Source of the DNA: Chamaelirium japonicum
Taxonomy: Eukaryota > Streptophyta > Magnoliopsida > Liliales > Melanthiaceae
Length of the DNA stretch: 64,000 bases
Direction of reading: 5' to 3'
Assembly: GCA_947650365.1 (NCBI GenBank)
Contig: OX393557.1
Coordinates: 55,156,972-55,220,971 of the forward strand
Position 1 is the stretch's first letter; each line of letters starts with the position of its first letter. The notes below the pieces were generated by a model. The model was not told where the DNA came from. It made no database searches and worked only from the letters and a program-made list of their open reading frames with translations. The position numbers were made by a program, and so were the translations under genes. This document shows positions 50,679-62,989 of this stretch, piece by piece.

Positions 50679-52599
50679 CATTCGTGTGAATGAATTAAAA
50701 TGGATAATACGAATGAGTAAGAATGGATCGTAGAATTAGAATGGATTGTATGAATGAATTAGAATGGATACATACGAATGAATTAGAATGGATCATATGA
50801 ATGAATTAGAATGGATCGTGCGAATGAATTAGAATGAATCGTACGAATGAATTAGAATGGATCGTACGAATGAATTAGAATGGATCGTACGAATGAATTA
50901 GATTGGATCGTACGAAGGAATTAGAATGGATCGTACGAAGGAATTAGAATGGATAGTACGAATGAAGTAGAATGGATACCTTCGTGCAAATGAATTAGAA
51001 TGGATCGTACGAATGAGTAAGAATGGATCGTACGAATGAATTAGAATGGATCGTACGAATGAAATAGAATGGATACATTCGTGCGAATGAATTAGAATGG
51101 ATCATATGAATGAATTAGAATGGATCGTTTGAGTGAATGCGAATGGATCGTGCGAATGAATTAGAATGGATTGTACGAATGAATTACAATGGATCGTACG
51201 AATGAATTAGATTGGATCGTATTAATGAATTAGAATGGATCGTGCGAATGAATTAGAATGGATCTTACGAATGAATTAGAATGGAACGTATAGATTGTGC
51301 GAATTAATTAGAATGGATCGTACGAATGAATTATAATGGATCGTACGAATGAATTAGAATGGATCGTACGAATGAGTAAGAATGGATCGTACGAATGAAA
51401 TAGAATGGATCGTATGAATGAATTAGAATGGATACGTGCGAATGAATTAGAATTGATCGTACGAATGAATTAGAATAAATTGTGCGAATGAATTAGAATG
51501 GATCGTACGAATGAATTGGAATGGATACATTCGTGCGAATGAATTAGAATGGATCGTACGAATGAAATAGAATGGATCGTGCGAATGAATTAGAATGGAT
51601 CGTACGAATGAATTAGAATGGATCGTACGAATGACTTAGAATGGATCGTTCGAATGAATTAGAATAGATTGTGCGAATGAATTAGAATGGATCGTACGAA
51701 TGAATTAGAAAGGATACATTCGTGCGAATGAATTAGAATGGATCGTATGAGTGTGAATGAATTAGAATGGATTGTGCGAATGAATTAGAATGGATCGTAC
51801 GAATGAATTAGAATGGATTGTACGAATGAATTAGAATGGATACATTCGTGGAAAAGAATTAGAATGGATTGTATGAATGAATTAGAATGGATCGTGCGAA
51901 TGAATTAGAATGGATTGTACGAATGAATTAGAATGGATCGTATGAATGAATTAGATTGGATCGTATTAATGAATTAGAATGGATCGTATGAATGAATTAG
52001 AATAGATCGTGCGAATGAATTAGAATGGATCATACGAATGAATTAGAATAGATTGTGCGAATGAATTAGAATGGATCGTACGAATGAATTAGAATGGATC
52101 GTGCGATAAGAATGGATCGTACGGATGAATGAATTTGGATCGTGCTAATGAATTAGAATGCATCGTACGAATGAATTAGAATGGGTCGTACGAATGAATT
52201 AGAATGGATCGTACGAATGAGTAAGAATGGATCGTACGAATGAGTAAGAATGGATCATACGAATGAGTAAGAATTGATCGTACGAATGAAATAGAATGGA
52301 TCGTATGAATGAATTAGAATGGATCGTGTGAATGAATTAGAATGGATTGTACGAATGAATTAGAATGGATCGTACGAATGAATTAGAATGGATTGAATTA
52401 GAATGAATCGTACGAATGAATTAGAATGGATAATGCTAATGAATTAGAATGGATCGTACGAATGAATTAGATTGGATCGTACGAATGAATTAGAATGGAT
52501 CGTGCGAATGAATTAGAATGGATCGTACGAATGAATTAGAATGGATTGTACGAAGGAATTAGAATGGATCGTACGAATGAATTAGAAAGGATACATTCG
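50679..52599 (+). repeat. 23-bp satellite, plus orientation, right of the LINE
   Basis: Resumes the plus orientation of the left flank. It holds the TTTGAGTGAATGCG module near 51128 and GTGCGATAAG at 52101. It ends in GATACATTCGAATTCAGTCG (52590-52609), a copy of the ATTCGAATTC junction. Confidence 0.88.
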
Positions 52600-54702
52600 A
52601 ATTCAGTCGTACGATCCATTCTAATTCCTTCGTACGATCCATATTCTAATTCATTCGCACGATCCATTCTAATACGATTCATTCTAATTCCTTCGTACGA
52701 TCCATTCTAATTCATTCGTACGATCCATTCTATTTCATTCGTATGATCCATTCTAATTCATAAGTACGATACATTCTAATTCATTCATACGATCCATTCT
52801 AATTCATTCGTACGATCCATTGTAATTCATTCGCACGATCCATTCTAATTCATTCATACGATCCAATCTAATTCATTCATACGATCCATTCTAATTCATT
52901 CGCACGAATGTATCCATTCTAATTCATTCGTATGTTGCATTCTAATTCATTCGCACGATCCATTCTAATTCATTCGCACGATCCATTCAAATTCATTCAT
53001 ACAATCCATTCTAATTCTTCCGCACGATCCTTTTTAATTCATTCGTACGATCTATTCTACTTCTTTCGTACGATCCATTCTAATTCATTCGCACAATCAA
53101 TTCTAATTCATTAGCATGATCCATTCTAATTCATTCGCACGAATGTATCTATTCTAATTCATTCGCTCGATCCATTCTAATTCATTTATACGATCCAATC
53201 TAATTCATTCATACGATCCATTCTAATTCATTCGCACGAATGTATCTATTCTAATTCATTCGTATGATTCATTCTAATTCATTCGCACAATCTATTCTAA
53301 TTCATTCATACGATCCATTCTAATTCATTCGCACGATCCATTCTAATTCATTCGTACGATCCATTCTATTTCGTTCGTACAATCCATTCTTACTCATTCG
53401 TACGATCCATTCTTACTCATTCGTACGATCCATTCTAATTCATTTGCACGAATGTATCCATTCTAATTCATTCGTACGATCCATTCTAATTCATTCGTAC
53501 GATCCATTCTAATTCATTCGTACGATCCATTTTAATTCATTCGCACGATCCATTCTAATTCATTCGCACGAATGTATCCATTCTAATTCCTTCGTACGAT
53601 CCATTATAATTTATTCGTATGATCTATTCTAATTCATTCATATAATCCATTCTAATTCATTCGTACGATCTATTCTAATTCATTCATACGATCCATTCTA
53701 ATTCCTTCGTACGATCGATTCTAATTCCTTTGTACGACCCATTATATTTCATTTGTATGATCCATTCTAATTCCTTTGTACGATCCATTCTAATTCATTC
53801 GTACAATCCATTCTATTTCATTCGTACGATCCATTCTTACTCATTCGCACGATCCATTCTAATTCATTCATACGATCCATTCTAATTCATTCATACAATC
53901 CATTCTAATTCTTTCACACGATCCATTCTAATTCATTCGTACGTTCCATTCTAATTCATTAGCACGATCCATGCTAATTCATTCGTACGATCCATTCTAA
54001 TTCATTCGCACGATCCATTCTAATTCATTCGCACGATCCATTCTAATTCATTCGTACGATCCATTCTAATTCATTCGCACAATCTATTCTAATTCATTCG
54101 CACAATCCATTCTAATTCATTCGTACGATCCAATCTAATTCATTCGCACGATCCATTCTAATTCATTCGTACGATCCATTCTATTTCATTCGTACGATCC
54201 ATTCTTACTCATTCGTACGATCCATTCTAATTCATTCGCACGAATGTATCCATTCTAATTCATTCGTACGAACCATTCTAATTCCTTCGTACGATCCATT
54301 CTAATTCCTTCGTACGATCCATTCTAATTCCTTTGTACGACCCATTATATTTCATTCGTATGATCCATTCTAATTCCTTTGTACGATCCATTCTAATTCA
54401 TTCCCATGAATGTATCAATTCTAATTCATACGTACGATCCATTCTAATTCATTCATACGATCCAATCTAATTCATTCATACGATCCATTCTAATTCATTC
54501 GCACGAATGTATCCATTCTAATTCATTCGTACGATCCATTCTAATTCCTTCGTACGACCCATTCTAATTCATTCGCACAATCTATTCTAATGCACAATCT
54601 ATTCTAATTCATTCGTACGATCAATTCTAATTCATTAGCACGATCCATTCTAATTCATTCGCACAAATGAATCCATTCTAATTCATTCATACAATCCATT
54701 CG
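52600..54702 (-). repeat. 23-bp satellite, minus orientation
   Basis: Contains a repeat of about 603-bp offset: the rare TGTACGACCCATTATATTTC at 53731 returns at 54334, and again near 59745. It ends at CCATTCGTACGAATG near 54697. Confidence 0.87.
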
Positions 54703-55187
54703 TACGAATGAATTAGAATGGATCGTACGAATGAATTAGAATGAATTAGAATGGATCGTACGAATGAATTAGAATGGATACATTCTTGCAAATGAATTAG
54801 AATAGATCGTACGAATGAATTAGAATGGATCGTACGAATGAATTAGAATGGATCGTGTGAATGAATTAGATTGGATTGTATGAATGAATTAGATCTAAAT
54901 CTTTCATACGATCCATTCTAATTCATTCATACGATCCATTCTAATTCATTCGCACGAATGTATCCATTCTAATTCCTTCGTACGATCCATTCTAATTCAT
55001 ACGATCCATTCTAATTCATTCGTACAACCCATTCTAATTCATTAACACAATCCAATCTAATTCATTCATACGATCCATTCTAATTCATTCGTACGATCCA
55101 TTCTAATTCATTCGTACGATCCATTCTAATTCATTCGAACGATCCATTCTAATTCATTCATACGATCCATTCTAATTCATTCGTACG
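54703..55187. repeat. 23-bp satellite, plus then minus block
   Basis: Plus 54703-54893, ending in the unusual switch AGATCTAAATCTTTCATACG (54891-54910), which contains the palindrome AGATCT. Minus 54894-55187, ending in CGTACGATTGAATTAG. Confidence 0.85.
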
Positions 55188-55445
55188 ATTGAATTAGAAT
55201 GGATCGTATAAGTGAATTCGAATGGATCGTGCGAATGAATTGGAATGGATCGTATGAACGAATTAGAGTGGATACATTCGTGCGACTGAATTAGAATGGA
55301 TCGTACGAATGAATTAGAATGGATCGTGCGAAGGAATTAGAATGGATTGTACGAATGAATTAGAATGGATGCATTCTTGCGAATGAATTAGAATGGATCG
55401 TACGAAGGAATTAGAATGGATCGTACGTACGAAGGAATTAGAATG

Positions 55446-55920
55446 GATACATTCGTGCGAATGAATTAGAATGGATCGTGCGAATGAATTAGAATGGATC
55501 GTACGAATGAATTAGAATAGATTGTGCGAATGAATTAGAATGGATCGTGCGAATGAATTAGAATGGATCGTACGAAAGAATTAGAATAGATTGTGCGAAT
55601 GAATTAGAATGGATCATACGAATGAATTAGAATGGATACATTCGTGCGAATGAATTAGAATGGATCGAATGAATGAATTAGATTGGATCGTATGAATGAA
55701 TTAGAATGGATCGTGCGAATGAATTAGAATGGATCGTACGAATGAATTAGAATGGATCGTATGAGTGAATTCGAATGGATCGTGCGAATGAATTAGAATG
55801 GATCGTATGAATGAATTAGAGTGGATACATTCGTGCGAATGAATTAGAATGGATCGTGTGAATGAATTAGAATGGATTGTGCGAAGGAATTAGAATGGAT
55901 CGTACGAATGAATTAGAATG
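55446..55920 (+). repeat. 475-bp higher-order repeat, copy 1
   Basis: The unit contains three 28-bp variants (GATACATTCGTGCG type); 17 units of 23 bp plus three of 28 bp make 475 bp exactly. Landmarks recur at a fixed spacing: TGGATCGAAT at 55661 and 56136. Confidence 0.9.
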
Positions 55921-56395
55921 GATACATTCGTGCGAATGAATTAGAATGGATCGTGCGAATGAATTAGAATGGATCGTACGAATGAATTAGAATAGATTGT
56001 GCGAATGAATTAGAATGGATCGTGCGAATGAATTAGAATGGATCGTACGAAAGAATTAGAATAGATTGTGCGAATGAATTAGAATGGATCATACGAATGA
56101 ATTAGAATGGATACATTCGTGCGAATGAATTAGAATGGATCGAATGAATGAATTAGATTGGATCGTATGAATGAATTAGAATGGATCGTGCGAATGAATT
56201 AGAATGGATCGTACGAATGAATTAGAATGGATCATATGAGTGAATTCGAATGGATCGTGCGAATGAATTAGAATGGATCGTATGAATGAATTAGAGTGGA
56301 TACATTCGTGCGAATGAATTAGAATGGATCGTGTGAATGAATTAGAATGGATTGTGCGAAGGAATTAGAATGGATCGTACGAATGAATTAGAATG
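55921..56395 (+). repeat. 475-bp higher-order repeat, copy 2
   Basis: Head-to-tail with copy 1 and nearly identical; the clearest difference is CGTATGAGTG versus CATATGAGTG near 55759/56234. The similarity suggests the most recent amplification in the window. Confidence 0.9.
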
Positions 56396-56912
56396 GATAC
56401 ATTCGTGCGAATAAATTAAAATGGATCGTACGAAGGAATTAGAATGGATCGTATTTACGAACGAATTAGAATGGATCGTACGAATGAGTTAGAATGGATC
56501 GTACGAATGAATTAGAATGGATACATTCGTGCGAATTAATTAGAATGGATCATACGAAGGAATTAGAATGGATCGTACGTACGAAGGAAATAGAATGGAT
56601 CGTACGAATGAATTAGAATGGATACATTCGTGCGAATGAATTAGAATGGATCGTGCGAATGAATTAGAATGGATCATACGAATGAATTAGAATAGATTGT
56701 GCGAATGAATTAGAATGGATCGTGCGAATGAATTAGAATGGATCGTACGAATGAATTAGAATAGATTGTGCGAATGAATTAGAATGGATCGTACGAATGA
56801 ATTAGAATGGATACATCCGTGCGAATGAATTAGAATGGATCGTATGAATGAATTAGATTGGATCGTATGAATAAATTAGAATGGATCGTGCGAATGAATT
56901 AGAATGGATCGC

Positions 56913-57449
56913 ATGATCCATTCTAATTCATTCATACGATCCATTCTAATTCATTCATACAATCCATTCTAATTCTTTCATACGATCCATTCTAATTCAT
57001 TCGTACGTTCCATTCTAATTCATTCGTATGATCCATTCTAATTCATTCGAACGATCCATTCTAATTCATACGATCCATTCTATTTTATTCATATGATCCA
57101 TTCTAATTCATTAGCACATACGATCCATTCTAATTCATTCGTACAATCCATTCTAATTCATTCGTACGATCCATTCGAATTCACTCATACGATCCATTCT
57201 AATTCATTCATACGTTCCATTCTAATTCATTCGTACGATCCATTCTAATTCATTCATACAATCCATTCTATTTCATTCGTATGATCCATTCTTACTCTTT
57301 CGTACGATCCATTCTAATTCATTCGTACAATCTATTCTAATTCATTCGTACGATCCATTCTAATTCACTAGCACGATCGTACGAATTAATTAGAATGGAT
57401 CGTACAAATGAAATAGAATGGATCATACGAATGAAATAGAATGGATCGT
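56913..57449. repeat. 23-bp satellite, minus then short plus block
   Basis: Minus 56913-57376, plus 57377-57449. The first switch (GATCGCATGATCC) and the last (57438-57461) are palindromic. Confidence 0.84.
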
Positions 57450-57461
57450 ACGATCCATTCT
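57438..57461. repeat. 24-bp perfect palindrome at a plus-to-minus switch
   Basis: Centred between 57449 and 57450 on TCGTACGA; the left half is AGAATGGATCGT and the right half its exact reverse complement. It is a unit joined head to head through its own palindromic core. Confidence 0.88.
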
Positions 57462-59784
57462 TATTCATTCGTACGATCCATTCTAATTCATTCGTATGAT
57501 CCATTCTAATTAATTCGCACGAATGTATCCATTCTTATTCATTCGTACGATCCATTCTAATTCATTCGTACAATCCGTTTTATTTCATTCGTACGATCCA
57601 TTCTTACTCATTCGTACGATCCATTCTAATTCATTCGCACGAATATATCCATGCTAATTCATTCGTACAATCAATTCTAATTCATTCATACGATCCATTC
57701 TAATTCATTCGCACGATCCATTCTAATTCATTCGCACGAATGTATCCATTCTAATTCCTTCGTACGATCCATTCTAATTCATTCGTACGATCTATTCTAA
57801 TTCATTCATACAATCTATTCTAATTCATTCGTACGATCTATTCTAATTCATTTGTACGATCCATTCTAATTCATTCGCATGAATGTATCCACTCTAATTC
57901 TTTCATACGATCCACTCTAATTCGTTCGTACGATCCATTCTAATTCATTCGTACGATCCATTCTAATTCATTCATACGATCCAATCTAATTCATTCATAC
58001 GATCCATTCTAATTCATTCGTATGATCTATTCTAATTCCTTCGTACGATCCATTCTATTTCATTCGTACGATCGAAACATTCTTACTCAAACGTATGATC
58101 CATTCTAATTCATTCCCACGAATGTATCCATTCTAATTCATTCGTACGATCCATTCTAATTCATTCGTACAATCCATTCTAATTCATTCGCACGATCCAT
58201 TCGAATTCACTCATACGATCCATTCTAATTCATTCATACGATACATTCTAATTCATTCGCACGAATGTATTCATTCTAATTCATTCGTACGATCCATTCT
58301 AATTCATTCGCACAATCTATTCTAATTCATTCGTACGATGCATTCTAATTCATTCGCACGATCCATTCTAATTCATTCATACGATCCATTCTAATTCATT
58401 CGTATGATCCATTCTAATTCATTCGCACGATCCATTCTTACTCATTTGTACGATCCATTCTAATTCATTCGCACGATCCATTCTAATTCATTAATACGAT
58501 CCATTCAAATTTATTTGCACGATCCATTCTAATTCATTTGCACAATCTATTCTAATTCCTTTATACGATCCATTCTAATTCATTCGTATGATTCATTCTA
58601 ATTCATTCGTACGATCCATTCTTACTCATTCGTACGATCCATTCTAATTCATTCGCACGAATGTATCCATTCTAATTCCTTCGTACGATCCATTCTAATT
58701 CCTTCGTACAATCCATTCTAATTCATTTGCACGATCCATTCTAATTCATTTATACGATCCATTCTAATTCATTCGTATAATCCATTCTAATTCATTCGCA
58801 CGATCCATTCGAATTCACTCATACGATCCATTCTAATTCATTCATACGATCCATTCTAATTCATTCGTACGATCCATTCTAATTCATTCATACGATCCAT
58901 TCTAATTCATTCGTATGATCCATTCTAATTCATTCGCACGATCCATTCTAATTCATTCATACGATCCATTCTAATTCATTCATACAATTCATTCTAATTC
59001 TTTCACACGATCCATTATAATTCATTCGCACGATCCATTCTAATTCATTCATACGTTCCAATCTAATTTATTCATACGATCCATTCTAATTCATTCGCAC
59101 GATCCATTCTAATTCATTCATACGATCCATTCTGATTCATTCGTACAATCCATTCTAATTAATTCGCAAGATCCATTCGGATTCACTCATACGATCCATT
59201 CTAATTCATTCGTACGATCCATTCTAATTCATTCATACGATCCATTCTAATTCATTCGTATGATCCATTCTAATTCATTCGTACGATCCATTCTAATTCA
59301 TTCATACGATCCATTCTAATTCATTCATACAATCCATTCTAATTGTTTCACACGATCCATTCTAAATCATTCGTACGTTCCATTCTAATGCATTAGCACG
59401 ATCAATGCAAATTCATTCGTACAATCCATTCTAATTCATTCGCACGATCCATTCTAATTCATTCGTACGATCCATTCTAATTCATTCGTACGGTCCATTC
59501 TAATTCATTCGTACGATCCATTCTAATTCATTCGCACAATCTATTCTAATTCATTCGTACGGTCCATTCTAATTCATTCGCACGATCCATTCTAATTCAT
59601 TCGTACGATCCATTCTAATTCATTCGTACGATCCATTCTTACTCATTCGCATGATCCATTCTAATTCATTCGCACGAATGTATCCATTCTAATTCTTTCG
59701 TACGATCCATTCTAATTCCTTCGTACGATCCATTCTAATTACTTTGTACGACCCATTATATTTCATTCGTATGATCCATTCTAA
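57450..59784 (-). repeat. 23-bp satellite, minus orientation
   Basis: A continuous minus block. It includes the odd link CGATCGAAACATTCTTACTC near 58070 and the CGACCCATTATATTTC marker near 59749. Ends at CCATTCTAATGATCGTACG near 59776. Confidence 0.87.
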
Positions 59785-60757
59785 TGATCGTACGAATGAA
59801 TTAGAATGGATCGTATGCATGAATTAGAATGGATCGTGCGAATGAATTATAATGGATAGTACGAATGAATTAGAGTAGATACATTCGTGCGAATGAATTA
59901 GAATGGATCGTACGAATGAATTAGAATGGATCGTGTGAAAGAATTATAATGGATCGTATGAATGAATTAGAATGGATCGTGCGAATGAATTAGAATGGAT
60001 CATACGAATGAATTAGAATGGATACATTCGTGCGAATGAATTAGAATGGATCATACGAATGAGTAAGAATGGATCATACGAATGAAATATAATGAATCGT
60101 ACGAAGGAATTAGAATGGATCATACAAATGAATTAGAATGGATCGTATGAATGAGTTAGATTGGATCGTATGAATGAATTAGAATGGATCGTCCGAATGA
60201 ATTAGAATGGATCGTACGAATGAATTAGAATGGATCGTGCTATTGAATTAGAATGGAACGTACGAATGAATTAGAATGGATCGTGTGAAAGAATTAGAAT
60301 GGATTGTATGAATGAATTAGAATGGATCGTATGAATGAATTACAATGGTTCGTGCGAATGAATTAGAATGGATCATACGAATAAGTAAGAATGGATCGTA
60401 TGAATGAAATAGAATGGATTGTACGAATGAAGTAGAATGGATCGTACGAATGAATTAGAATGGAATGAATTAGAATGGATCGTACGAATGAATTAGAATG
60501 GATTGTATGAATGAATTAGAATGAATCATGCTAATGAATTATAATGGATCGTACGATCCTATCTAATTCATTAATACGATCTAATCTAATTCATTCATAC
60601 GATCCATTCTAATTCATTAGCACGAATGTATCCATTCTAATTCATTCGTACGATCCATTCTAATTCATTCGCACAATCTATTCTAATTCATTCGTACGAT
60701 CCATTCTAATGCATTAGCACGATCCATTCTAATTCCTTCGTACGATCCATTCTTACT
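59785..60757. repeat. 23-bp satellite, plus then minus block
   Basis: Plus 59785-60551, closed by the palindromic core GGATCGTACGATCC (60545-60558). Minus 60552-60757, closed by CTTACTCAATGAATTAG, the first of five copies of that switch. Confidence 0.86.
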
Positions 60758-62054
60758 CAATGAATTAGAATGGATATATTCGCACGAATGAATTAGAATG
60801 GATCGTACTTCGGAATTAGACTGGATACATTCGTGCGAATGAATTAGAATTGATCGTACGAAGGAATTAGAATGGATCGTATGAATGAATTAGAATAGAT
60901 TGTGTGAATGAAATTGAATTGGTCGTACGAATGAATTAGAATGGACACATTCATGGGAATGAATTAGAATGGATCGTACGAAGGAATTAGAATGGATCAT
61001 TCGAATGAAATAGAATGGATCGTACGAATGAAATAGAATGGATTGTACGAATGAATTAGAATGGATTCATTCGTGCGAATGAATTAAATGGATCGTGCGA
61101 ATGAATTAGAATGGATTGTACGAATGAATTAGAATAGATTGTGCGAATGAATTAGAATGGATCGTACGAATGAATTAAAATGGATACATTCGTGCGAATG
61201 AATTAGAATGGATCGTATGAATGAATTAGATTGGATCGTATTAATGAATTAGAATGTATCGTGCGAATGAATTAAAATGGATCGTACGAATGAATTAGAA
61301 TGGATACATTCGTGCGAATGAATTACAATGGATCATACGATTGAGTAAGAATGGATCGTACGAAAGAAATAGAATAGATCGAACAAATGAATTAGAATGG
61401 ATCGTGCTAAGGAATTAGAATTGATCGTACGAATGAATTAGAATAGAATTTGTGAATGAAACAGAATGGATCGTACGAATGAATTAGAATGGGTACATTT
61501 GTGCGAATGAATTAGAATAGATTGTGCGAATGAATTAGAATGGATATATTCGTGCGAATGAATTAGAATGGATCATACGAATGAGTAAGAATGGATCGTA
61601 CGAATGAAATAGAATGGATTGTACGAATGAATTAGAATGGATCGTACGAATGAATTAGAATGGATCGTGTGAAAGAATTAGAATGGATTGTATGAATGAA
61701 TTAGAATGGATCGTATGAATGAAATAGATTGGATCGTGCGAACGAATTAGAATGGATCGTACGAATGAATTAGAATGGATACATTCGTGCGAATGAATTA
61801 GAATGGATCGTACGAATGAGTAAGAATGGATCGTACGAATGAAATAGAATGGATCATACGAATGAATTAGTATGGATATATTCGTGCAAATGAATTAGAA
61901 TGGATCGTACGAATGAATTAGAATGGATCGTACGAATGAATTAGAATGGATCGTGCTAATGAATTAGAATTGATCGTACGAATGAATTAGAATAGATTGT
62001 GCGAATGAATTGGAATGGATCATACGAATGAATTAGAATGGATACATTCGTGCG
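60758..62054 (+). repeat. 23-bp satellite, plus orientation
   Basis: Plus orientation ending in CATTCGTGCGTACGATAC (62046-62063), a switch type also seen near 62657. Many 28-bp variants are present. Confidence 0.87.
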
Positions 62055-62989
62055 TACGATACATTCTAATTCATTCGTACGATCCATTCTAATTCATTCG
62101 CACGATCCATTCTAATTCATTCGCACGAATGTATCCATTCTAATTCATTCGTACGATCCATTCTAATTCATTCGCACGATCCATTCTAATTCATTCATAT
62201 GATCCATTCTAATTCATTCGTACGATCCATTCTAATTCATTCGCACGATCCATTCTAATTAATTCATACGATCCAATCTAATTCATTAGTATGATCCATT
62301 CTAATTCCTTCGTACGATCCATTCTATTTCATTCGTACGATCCATTCTTACTCATTCGTATAATCCATTCTAATTCATTCGCATGAATGTATCCATTCTA
62401 ATTCATTGAGTAAGAATAGATCACACGTATGAATTAGAATGGATACATTCATGGGAATGAATAAGAATGGATCATACGTACGATCCATTCTTACTCAATG
62501 AATTAGAATGGATACATTCGTGCGAATGAATTAGAATGGATCATACGAATGAGTAAGACGTACGAATGAATTAGAATGGATCGTACAAATGAATTAGAAT
62601 GGATCGTACAAAGGAATTAGAATGGATCGTACGAATGAATTAGAATGGAGATATTTGTGCGTACGATCCATTCTAATTCTTTCGTACGATCCATTCTAAT
62701 TCATTCGTACAATCCATTCTAATTCATTCATGTGATTCATTCTAAATCATTCGCACGAATGTATCCATTCTAATTCATTCGTACAATCCATTATAATTCA
62801 TTCGTACAATCCATTCTATTTCATTCGTACGATCCATTCTTACTCATTCGTATGATCCATTCTAATTCATTCGCACGAATGTATCCATTCTAATTCATTG
62901 AGTAAGAATTGATCGTACGTACGATCCATTCTCATTCATTCCCATGAATGTATCCATTCTAATTCATATGTACGATCCATTCTTACTCA
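62055..62989. repeat. 23-bp satellite, dense orientation switching
   Basis: Minus 62055-62405, plus 62406-62477, minus 62478-62498, plus 62499-62659, minus 62660-62899, plus 62900-62918, minus 62919-62989. Eight switches border or lie in under 1 kb, the highest density in the window, using mainly two breakpoint sequences (ATTCATTGAGTAAG and its complement, and ACGTACGATCC). Confidence 0.83.

Larger units (their letters stand above)
55188..56912 (+). repeat. 23-bp satellite, plus orientation with a 475-bp tandem
   Basis: Contains two adjacent copies of a 475-bp unit (55446-55920 and 55921-56395) and partial further relatives to about 56890. Closes at GATCGCATGATCC near 56910. Confidence 0.88.
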
